Shown one piece after another: positions 1-5,323 of a stretch of 9,859 nt of DNA. The notes under the pieces are model-generated. The model had not been told where the DNA came from, did no database searches, and saw only the letters and a program-made list of their open reading frames with translations. Numbering within the stretch: the first letter of the stretch is position 1; each line of letters starts with the position of its first letter. A program made the translations under genes and the position numbers. This DNA comes from Myxococcales bacterium (lineage in GTDB: Bacteria; Myxococcota; Polyangia; Polyangiales; Polyangiaceae): NCBI GenBank assembly GCA_020430865.1, contig JAGQIY010000721.1:1-9859 (forward strand), written 5' to 3'.

Positions 1-492
1 CAGCGTCTCCACTTCCGCGCGGCGTACGTCGAGCTCGTCCATGAAGCGCTCCGCCGCCAGGCTCACCCCGTTCATGGAGTTGCCGAGCAACATGCCGCCG
101 ATCGGGATCAGGTACTGCGGCGAGTACCAGGGGCGCACGTCGACCACGATCGCCGTGCTGAATCCGAGGCTCACGCTGGTCCCGGCGATGAGGCCCAGCG
201 CCGCCAGCCAGGTAACCCCGGGGAAACGCCTGGAGATGCGCGAGGCCGCGGTGCGCGCCGCGACCCCCAGCATCAAGCTGAGGGTGGCCAGCACCAGCAG
301 CGGGTCATGGATGCTGAAGACGGCGCTGAGCGCGTAGCCCACTGCGATCAGCTGTATGCTGCCTCGGAGCGCCGCCAGGCCTATCTTCTTGCCCAGCTCC
401 AGTCGCATTCGTGCGGAAACGAAAAAGAGCAAGCAGAGCAGCGCCAGCAGGGTGGTCAGGCGCACCCACTCGATGTCGATGGCGCCCTTCAA
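1..492 (-). CDS. fetB: FetB-type (YbbM/UPF0014) ABC transporter permease, C-terminally truncated by the window edge
   Basis: Inner-membrane permease of the FetAB family; the E. coli pair is known as an iron exporter that helps resist oxidative stress. The 164 visible residues start at TTG 492, with GGGAG six bases upstream. The frame stays open to base 1, so about 90-100 residues of a usual 255-270 are missing. Hydrophobic segments are visible at about residues 10-28, 40-59, 62-79 and 92-117. The family hallmark PIGGMLLGN at 130-138 is followed by a conserved amphipathic stretch, SLAAERFMDELDVRRAEVE (144-162), which matches the same region of E. coli FetB as I recall it. The TTG overlaps the TGA of the upstream ATPase (shared TTGA), so the two are translationally coupled. 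The only alternative reading is another UPF0014 paralogue; the substrate cannot be told from sequence. Confidence 0.92.
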   Translation of the reverse strand, partial: MKGAIDIEWVRLTTLLALLCLLFFVSARMRLELGKKIGLAALRGSIQLIAVGYALSAVFSIHDPLLVLATLSLMLGVAARTAASRISRRFPGVTWLAALGLIAGTSVSLGFSTAIVVDVRPWYSPQYLIPIGGMLLGNSMNGVSLAAERFMDELDVRRAEVETL

Positions 493-1196
493 GCGTCGCT
501 CCCGGAGAAGAACTCCGCCAAGGCTCCGTCGCTCGGGCGGTCGAGCAGCTGCCCTCCCCGGATCAGCACCCAGCGCCCGCCGAGCTGGCGCGCGAGCCGC
601 TCCGAGTGCGTGACGACCACGCAGGTGAGCTGGCGTCGGTCCCGAAGCTCCGCGATCAGCTGCGCCACCTTGGCTTCGTGATGCGGATCGAGCGCGCTGG
701 TCGGTTCGTCCAGCAGCAACACGTCTGGCGTCATGAGCAGGCTTCGCGCGAGGCTCACCCGTTGCTTCTCTCCCCCGGAGAGGCGCGTCGCGTCCTGATC
801 CAGGAGCATCGTCGACAGCCCGAGCGCCTCGATCTCGCCGCGCATCGACGCTTCGGTCGGCGGAGCATATCCGCGAGGGACCATCCCGAGGTTCTCGCGC
901 ACGCTGCCCGGGAACATCACGGGGGTCTGGGTGATCAGCGCGACCTTGCGGCGGAGCGCGCGCGGCTCGTAGTCGCCGAGGGGTTTGCCCAGGAATTCGA
1001 CTTTGCCGCATGCCGGCTCCTCGAGGCGGTTCAGCAGTCGGAGCAAGCTGCTCTTGCCGGCGCCGGAGGCGCCGAGGAGCACCACCAGCTCGCCCTGCTC
1101 CACCTCGAGGTCAACCCCGGTGAGCAGCGGTCCGCGACCAAAGTCGATGCCCACCTCGGACAGGCGCAGAGCCGATACTCGATGCTGGGCAGCCAC
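489..1196 (-). CDS. fetA: FetA-type ABC transporter ATP-binding protein
   Basis: Cytoplasmic ATPase that powers the FetB-type permease encoded directly downstream. The protein has 235 residues, close to the usual length for a single-domain ABC ATPase. It shows every canonical motif: Walker A GASGAGKS (42-49), Q-loop Gln90, signature LSGGEKQR (139-146), Walker B VLLLDEP (159-165), D-loop SALD (167-170) and H-loop His197. The start is taken as GTG 1196, since there is no upstream ATG in frame. No clear ribosome binding site precedes it, but a TATAGT lies 8 nt upstream, so a very short leader is possible. The name fetA rests on the linked UPF0014 permease; by itself the ATPase could be assigned only as a phosphate/amino-acid-type importer-like ATPase. 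It is divergent from the flavin-barrel genes. Confidence 0.9.
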   Translation of the reverse strand: MAAQHRVSALRLSEVGIDFGRGPLLTGVDLEVEQGELVVLLGASGAGKSSLLRLLNRLEEPACGKVEFLGKPLGDYEPRALRRKVALITQTPVMFPGSVRENLGMVPRGYAPPTEASMRGEIEALGLSTMLLDQDATRLSGGEKQRVSLARSLLMTPDVLLLDEPTSALDPHHEAKVAQLIAELRDRRQLTCVVVTHSERLARQLGGRWVLIRGGQLLDRPSDGALAEFFSGSDA

Positions 1197-1204
1197 CGGC
1201 TCGC

Positions 1205-1210
1205 ACTATA
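1205..1210 (-). promoter_or_regulatory. Possible -10 element (TATAGT) for the fetA-fetB operon
   Basis: On the minus strand TATAGT matches five of six bases of the sigma-70 -10 consensus and ends 8 nt before the GTG start of the ATPase gene. I see no good -35 hexamer 16-18 bases further upstream. The 58-nt gap between the divergent genes must hold control signals for both directions. A single hexamer match is weak evidence. Confidence 0.3.
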
Positions 1211-1254
1211 TCCTCCCCGTTCTGCCCCTCGCCAGCTCCGCGGTTCGACGCCCG

Positions 1255-1728
1255 ATGCCCGTTGCCCTTCCCGAAGACCTGGTCGAGTTCCTCGAGAGCG
1301 GCGTCTCGATCATCATCGCGACTCGCGACGCGCGGCTGCGCCCGGAGGTCCTGCGCGGCCTGGGTGCTCAGGTCGCCCCGGATCGACGTTCCGTGGACGT
1401 GTTCGTCAACGCCGAGCTGAGCCAGCGCTTGCTCAGCGACATCGCCGACAACGCCCGCATCGCCGTAGCTTTCTCGCGCATTCACGACCACCGAACGGTG
1501 CAGCTCAAGGGCGTGGTGCTGGACGTCAGCGACGTGAGCAGGGAGCAGTCCGTCGAGCTCGAGCGTTACCGTGTGGCATTTGCCGAGCAGGTGGCCATGG
1601 CGGGCCTGCCGCGCTCGGTGACCAGACGCATGCGCATCGAGCCGGCCAAGGCCTTGCGGGTGCAGTTCGACCAGGGCTTCAACCAGACCCCTGGGCCTGG
1701 TGCTGGCGGCCCGATGGAGCAGCCGTGA
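1255..1728 (+). CDS. Pyridoxamine 5'-phosphate oxidase-like FMN-binding split-barrel protein
   Basis: Small cytoplasmic protein of 157 residues with the flavin split-barrel pattern. An early strand SIIIATRDARLRPEVLRGLG (18-37) is followed by DVFVN (48-52), a helix, RIAVAFSRIHDHRTVQLKG (68-86) and an ending with FDQGFNQTPGPGAG (138-151), a C-terminal signature I associate with this subfamily. Its exact substrate is unknown; the fold binds FMN, F420 or haem in relatives. ATG 1255 is chosen because it begins the domain and clears the divergent ATPase gene. No clear ribosome binding site is seen, and the frame is open further upstream only as antisense to the ATPase. The stop overlaps the GTG start of the next gene by 4 bp, so the pair is probably cotranscribed and translationally coupled. 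Family call firm, function inferred. Confidence 0.82.
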   Translation: MPVALPEDLVEFLESGVSIIIATRDARLRPEVLRGLGAQVAPDRRSVDVFVNAELSQRLLSDIADNARIAVAFSRIHDHRTVQLKGVVLDVSDVSREQSVELERYRVAFAEQVAMAGLPRSVTRRMRIEPAKALRVQFDQGFNQTPGPGAGGPMEQP

Positions 1729-3071
1729 GTCGTACGTGTGGCCCGCCCTCGCGCTGCTTCCAGGGCATCATTCCGTCCATCCTGGGCACCGTCAGCCCCG
1801 ACGGGACACCCAACGTGACCTATCTCAGTCACGTGCACAGCATCGACGAGGAGCGCGTCGCGCTGTCCTGTCAGTTCTTCAACAAGACCAAGGAGAACGT
1901 TCTCCGAAACCCAGCTGCGACCGTGATCGTCTACGACCCGGTGACGTTCGAGGCCTATCGGCTGGAGCTCGAGTACGAACGTGAGGAGGTGTCGGGTCCG
2001 CTCTTCGACAGCATCGCGATGCGGATTCGCGCGATCGCCACCCACATCGGGATGAGCGACGTCTTCCGGCTGCGCAGCGCAGACGTCTATCGAGTGCTCC
2101 GCTGCGAGCATCTCGCGCGCTACATCGACGTGCCGGAGCAGGTGGAGCTGGACGACCCTGGGGGGCCACGCAGCGAGCTGCGCGGTCTGCAGCTGATCTC
2201 CCAGCGTGTGAACAACGCGAGCAGCCTCGAGGTCTTGCTCAGCGGCGTGCTCGAGTCTCTGGAGGTCGCCTTCGGCTTCCAGTACGCGATGGTGCTGCTC
2301 GCGACCGCGCGAGGCCTGGAGGTGGCCGCCGTGCGCGGCTACGCGGCTCTCTGCCTGGGCGCCGAGGTGAAGGTCGGGGAGGGGCTGATCGGGGTCGTCG
2401 CTCAGGAGCGCCGCGCGTTGCGAATTTCTGGCGTGGAAAATGACTTGAGGTACGGTCGCGCCGTGCGCAGCGCGATCGAGCAGCAGCGCGGGCTGGGTCT
2501 CGGGTGCCCCGAGCTGCCGTCGCCAGGCTTGCCGGACGCGCAGTCACAGATGGCGCTCCCCCTGGTCGTCGGAGACCAGCTGCTCGGGGTGATCGCGGTG
2601 GAGAGCAAGCAGCGGTTGGCCTTCGACGAGTGGGACGAGACGTTCCTCGAGATCGTCTCCAATCAGGTCGCCCTCGCCCTCGCGCGGGTGCTGCCGGAGC
2701 GGGCCGCAACACCAACCGACGCTGCAGAGGAACGGCCAACACTGCGCTTTCGCTTCATAGCCCACGACGACTGCGTCTTCCTCGACGATCAGTACCTGGT
2801 GCGCAACGTCCCTGGCCGCATCCTGTGGAAGCTGTTGACCATCGTCCGCGACACCGGTCGCACCGAGTTCAGCAACCGTGAGCTGCGACTCGATCCTTCC
2901 CTCGGGTTGCCAGCGGTGCGGGACAATCTCGAGAGTCGCCTGGCGTTGCTGCGCAAGCGCCTCGAGCAACGGTGTCCGAGCATTCGCTTGCCCACGAGCG
3001 CCCGCGGTCATTTTCGCGTGGAAATTGATGGGGCGTTCGAGCTCAGCGAAGGCGAGTCGCTGGCGCGCTGA
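1725..3071 (+). CDS. FMN split-barrel / GAF / winged-helix protein, probable one-component transcriptional regulator
   Basis: Protein of 448 residues with three parts. Residues 12-128 are a pyridoxamine-phosphate-oxidase-like barrel (FQGIIPSILGTVSPDGTPNV, then VALSCQFFNKTKENV and NPAATVIVYDP). Residues about 165-322 are a GAF domain (VGEGLIGVVAQ at 217-226, MALPLVVGDQLLGVIAVES at 276-294, then a helix FLEIVSNQVALALA). Residues about 340-435 resemble an OmpR/PhoB-type winged helix, with a probable recognition helix DNLESRLALLRKRL (400-413) and a wing ending in SARGHFRVEI. I infer flavin or redox sensing by the barrel or GAF part coupled to DNA binding; no effector is shown. GTG 1725 lies six bases after GGAG (1715-1718) and overlaps the previous stop as GTGA. 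The frame is open far upstream to 411, but that part is antisense to the ATPase gene or overlaps the preceding gene. The last domain is the least certain. Confidence 0.82.
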   Translation: MSRTCGPPSRCFQGIIPSILGTVSPDGTPNVTYLSHVHSIDEERVALSCQFFNKTKENVLRNPAATVIVYDPVTFEAYRLELEYEREEVSGPLFDSIAMRIRAIATHIGMSDVFRLRSADVYRVLRCEHLARYIDVPEQVELDDPGGPRSELRGLQLISQRVNNASSLEVLLSGVLESLEVAFGFQYAMVLLATARGLEVAAVRGYAALCLGAEVKVGEGLIGVVAQERRALRISGVENDLRYGRAVRSAIEQQRGLGLGCPELPSPGLPDAQSQMALPLVVGDQLLGVIAVESKQRLAFDEWDETFLEIVSNQVALALARVLPERAATPTDAAEERPTLRFRFIAHDDCVFLDDQYLVRNVPGRILWKLLTIVRDTGRTEFSNRELRLDPSLGLPAVRDNLESRLALLRKRLEQRCPSIRLPTSARGHFRVEIDGAFELSEGESLAR

Positions 3072-3110
3072 GTGCTCGCGTTTCGGTCTGGTGAATATGC
3101 TCCAAGTGTA

Positions 3111-3131
3111 CGAAAATAGAGGATGTTTTCG
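3111..3131. promoter_or_regulatory. Dyad CGAAAA-N9-TTTTCG upstream of the hemerythrin gene
   Basis: Perfect 6-bp inverted arms with a 9-nt spacer (3117-3125) lie in the AT-richest part of the window, between the regulator stop and the hemerythrin start. The shape suits a dimeric repressor or activator site. As an RNA stem it would be weak and has no T-run after it, so it is unlikely to be a terminator. A TATGCT hexamer (3096-3101) just upstream could be a -10 element, but no good -35 accompanies it. Confidence 0.35.
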
Positions 3132-3143
3132 GTCGACCCTGGC

Positions 3144-3162
3144 TGCTTAAGGAGTGCTTAAG
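3144..3162 (+). repeat. Twin direct repeat TGCTTAAG with an 11-bp period
   Basis: TGCTTAAG occurs at 3144-3151 and again at 3155-3162, separated by 3 bp, so the copies sit one helical turn apart. Each contains the palindrome CTTAAG. A weaker relative, GCTTAGG, occurs at 3186-3192. Winged-helix regulators of the OmpR/PhoB class typically bind tandem half-sites with an 11-bp period, and the gene just upstream encodes a protein with such a domain. I infer an operator controlling the hemerythrin gene; no direct evidence links the two. Confidence 0.45.
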
Positions 3163-3255
3163 AAGGTCTACGACCGAGTTAGGGGGCTTAGGTTCTGGTG
3201 GCGACCCATGCTCCGGTTGCGCCATGGAGGCGCCTCGACTTTCAGGAGCTCGAAC

Positions 3256-3948
3256 ATGCATATCCTCGATTCACACACGCCTTACGTCCCCGTCGTCGAT
3301 CTTTACAGCGCGCCCCACAAGGGCCTGCGTCTTGGCCTCAGCAACCTGCTGTGCCGTCTCGGCAACCTGGACGTCGCACGGACCTGCGAGGTCGATGCCG
3401 TCGCGGAGAGCCTCGAGCAGCTGCTCGACCTCGTGGCCGCGCACGTTCACCACGAGGAAGAGTTCGTGCATCCCGCGATCCGCGCCAAGCTCCCGGAGCT
3501 CGCGACGCGTCTGGAGCAGGAGCACCACCACCACGGGGCGGCGTCCACCGCGCTAAAAAACCGCGCGGAACAGCTGGTGCAAGCCGAGCCGTCCGAGCGC
3601 CAGCTGATCGCGCACGCGCTGTATCACGAGTTCTCGGCGTTCGTCGTGGAGAACCTCGAGCACATGCTCCAGGAAGAGACCGAGATCCAGCCGGCGCTGG
3701 ACCTCCACTACGGCGCCGATGAGCTGCGCGCGATCGAGGGGGCGCTGATCGGTTCGATCCCACCCGACGAGATGCTGCGCTTTCTCAACTTGATGCTACC
3801 GGCGATGAATCCCGGTGAGCGCGTCGCCCTGCTTCAGGGCCCGCGCCAGGGCATGCCTCCGGCGGTGTTTCAGGACTTCCTGAGCCAGCTCGCCCCCAGC
3901 TTGGCCTCGCGGGATTTCGAAGCGCTGAAGCGCGATCTCGCCGCGTGA
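3256..3948 (+). CDS. Hemerythrin (HHE cation-binding) domain protein
   Basis: Probable cytoplasmic di-iron protein of 230 residues that would bind O2, NO or iron. The four-helix ligand pattern is present: His21 (APHKGLR), HxxxE at 65-69 in HVHHEEEFVHP, His90 within EHHHHG, His124 in YHEF, and HxxxE at 136-140 (HMLQEETEI). The carboxylate positions fit the bacterial HHE type. A C-terminal helical extension of about 75 residues (155-230) includes MLPAMNPGERVALL, which I recall from other bacterial hemerythrin-domain proteins. ATG 3256 is well supported by AGGAG at 3244-3248, seven bases upstream; the longer in-frame GTG at 3154 has no spaced ribosome binding site. The gene follows a 184-nt intergenic region with repeat elements, so it probably has its own promoter. 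The physiological role (O2 sensing, NO detoxification or iron storage) is not decided by the sequence. Confidence 0.88.
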   Translation: MHILDSHTPYVPVVDLYSAPHKGLRLGLSNLLCRLGNLDVARTCEVDAVAESLEQLLDLVAAHVHHEEEFVHPAIRAKLPELATRLEQEHHHHGAASTALKNRAEQLVQAEPSERQLIAHALYHEFSAFVVENLEHMLQEETEIQPALDLHYGADELRAIEGALIGSIPPDEMLRFLNLMLPAMNPGERVALLQGPRQGMPPAVFQDFLSQLAPSLASRDFEALKRDLAA

Positions 3949-3962
3949 GCCAGGCCTGGCGT

Positions 3963-3978
3963 CGCCGGGTCCCCGGCG
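3963..3978. terminator. GC-rich hairpin CGCCGGG-TC-CCCGGCG after the hemerythrin gene
   Basis: A perfect 7-bp inverted repeat, physically about a 6-bp stem with a 4-nt loop, starts 14 bases after the hemerythrin stop. No T-run follows, so it is not a standard intrinsic terminator. It may slow transcription, protect the mRNA 3' end, or be chance in GC-rich DNA. Confidence 0.3.
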
Positions 3979-4010
3979 CGCACGCCCGATCGCTTCCAGG
4001 GCGCGCACGC
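3975..4010 (+). repeat. 11-bp direct repeat GGCGCGCACGC in the hemerythrin/SUMF1 intergenic gap
   Basis: GGCGCGCACGC occurs at 3975-3985 and 4000-4010, a 25-bp period. The first copy begins inside the right arm of the GC hairpin. Both are low-complexity GC sequence, so chance is a real possibility. The rest of this 118-nt gap holds only a possible ribosome binding site (AGGGG, 4029-4033). Confidence 0.35.
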
Positions 4011-4066
4011 TGGGGCTCGGCGTTGGTCAGGGGACCGGATGCGTGCTACCCGCGCCACACCTGATA

Positions 4067-5263
4067 ATGCGTCGTGTCGTCTGGGTCTTGGGTTTGGGGT
4101 TAGGGGTCACGGCCCTGGGAGCGCTCTACGTGTCGCGCCCGGCGCCTGCACCCTCACCCCCGATCCCGATCCCGATCTCTGGAGATGCGCCGCGAGACGC
4201 CGGTGCGCCCGAAGCGGGGAGCAAGGCGACGAACGACGCCGCAGCCGAGGCATCGGGCGAAGGTCCACGCGAGGAGATGGACGTCGACGATAGCGTTCCG
4301 GATACTCTGGAAGCCCAGCGGGCACAGCTCTTCCGCCGCATGGGTCGCTACTACCCGCCGCAGCAGCTCGACGCGGTGAAGCGTATCTTCGCGGAATCAA
4401 AGCTGATCGGACAGGGCAATCCGAAGCCCACCCAGCACCCGATGAAGCGCTCCGAGTGCCTGGCCAGGCGCGAGGCCGCCGGGCACCTCGCGCCGGCGCA
4501 TCCCCGCTGCGGGCATCCGAACATGGTTCCGGTGTACGCCCGGGGGCCGCTCGCGGCACGGCAGCTGGCGGACGGAGGGGACTTGCCGGAGGCGGGGGTG
4601 AGCGCGCTCTCCGCGGTGCCCAGCAGCGCCGAGACGGCGACCGTGTGCATCGATCAGTTCGAGTTCCCGAACATCGCCTGCGAGTATCCGGTGGTCTACG
4701 CGCGCGCGAGCGAAGCGGACAGGATCTGCAAAGCCGTAGGGAAACGTCTTTGCGACGCCCACGAGTGGGAAGGCGCCTGCGCTGGCTCGCTCCGACCACT
4801 CGAGGTGGAGTACGCGTTCGGGGACCGACGCATGCTGATGCAGTGGTTCAGCAACCGCTACAACGAGAAGGTCTGGGCCTATGGCAGCGAGAAGGACCAC
4901 AAGAAGTGCGCCACGGGCTCATTCAAGAACAAGAAGTGCGGATCGGGCAGCTGGTCCGAGTGCGGGAGCAACACCTACCCGACAGGCTCCTTCCCCGAGT
5001 GCGTGAGTCCGTTCGGGGTCTATGATCAGCACGGAAACGCTGCCGAGCACATGAACATGCCCCTCGCGCCGGAAGAGCTGGCCAGTCGCGGAGGTCTCGG
5101 CGAGACGGAGATGAAGGGCAGCTGGTTCATCTTCGACAGCTTCGAGGCCCACCCCGATGACTGTCGCTACCGAGCGCCAGCGTGGCACGCTACCAGAGTG
5201 GACGCGGCGGACAGCCACCGGAACTTCCACTTGGGCTTCCGCTGCTGTGCCGACGTCAGGTGA
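4067..5263 (+). CDS. Membrane-anchored or exported, cysteine-rich SUMF1/FGE-sulfatase-fold protein
   Basis: Protein of 398 residues. Residues 1-22 form a typical signal or anchor segment (MRRVVWVLGLGLGVTALGAL), followed by a Pro/Ala/Asp-rich linker to about residue 80 and a C-type-lectin-like SUMF1 domain from about 190. Domain marks are CIDQFEFPN (194-202), KRLCDAHEWEGAC (226-238), GNAAEHMN (323-330) and the ending FHLGFRCC (387-394). Fourteen cysteines lie outside the signal segment, suggesting a disulfide-bonded extracytoplasmic domain. The region matching the active-site cysteine pair of formylglycine-generating enzymes keeps one cysteine (Cys366 in CRYRAP) but has no cysteine in the preceding GSWFIF stretch, so sulfatase activation is unlikely. 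No lipobox is seen. GTG 4043 (after AGGGG 4029-4033) is an alternative start adding eight residues; ATG 4067 gives the cleaner signal sequence but no ribosome binding site. Role unknown; some relatives act as binding or scaffold domains. Confidence 0.83.
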   Translation: MRRVVWVLGLGLGVTALGALYVSRPAPAPSPPIPIPISGDAPRDAGAPEAGSKATNDAAAEASGEGPREEMDVDDSVPDTLEAQRAQLFRRMGRYYPPQQLDAVKRIFAESKLIGQGNPKPTQHPMKRSECLARREAAGHLAPAHPRCGHPNMVPVYARGPLAARQLADGGDLPEAGVSALSAVPSSAETATVCIDQFEFPNIACEYPVVYARASEADRICKAVGKRLCDAHEWEGACAGSLRPLEVEYAFGDRRMLMQWFSNRYNEKVWAYGSEKDHKKCATGSFKNKKCGSGSWSECGSNTYPTGSFPECVSPFGVYDQHGNAAEHMNMPLAPEELASRGGLGETEMKGSWFIFDSFEAHPDDCRYRAPAWHATRVDAADSHRNFHLGFRCCADVR

Positions 5264-5311
5264 CCCGCCTGTGTCCGTCTGCGTGGTTCGCTGCAAGACG
5301 CCAGATCGTTG

Positions 5312-5317
5312 TATGCT
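5312..5317 (+). promoter_or_regulatory. Possible -10 element (TATGCT) just before the 520-residue gene
   Basis: TATGCT ends six bases before GTG 5324, which would place the transcription start at or next to the start codon and give a leaderless mRNA. No ribosome binding site precedes the GTG, which agrees with this. A -35 box at the proper spacing is not evident; TTCGCT at 5287-5292 is 19 bases away. Suggestive only. Confidence 0.27.
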
Positions 5318-5323
5318 GCAGCC

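Noticed and set aside
985..1254. Upstream extension of the small flavin-barrel gene
   Set aside because: It runs antisense through the ATPase gene and has no domain similarity; ATG 1255 matches the domain start.
411..1724. Upstream in-frame extension of the flavin-barrel/GAF/winged-helix gene
   Set aside because: This part is antisense to the ABC ATPase gene and then overlaps the small flavin-barrel gene in another frame. A GTG with a good ribosome binding site at 1725 explains the start.
3154..3255. Longer start for the hemerythrin gene at GTG 3154
   Set aside because: The extension has no spaced ribosome binding site and adds residues outside the domain; ATG 3256 has AGGAG at ideal spacing.
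3043..3261. 72-codon minus-strand frame in the hemerythrin upstream region
   Set aside because: It overlaps the end of the regulator gene, shows no recognisable domain, and covers what looks like a regulatory region.
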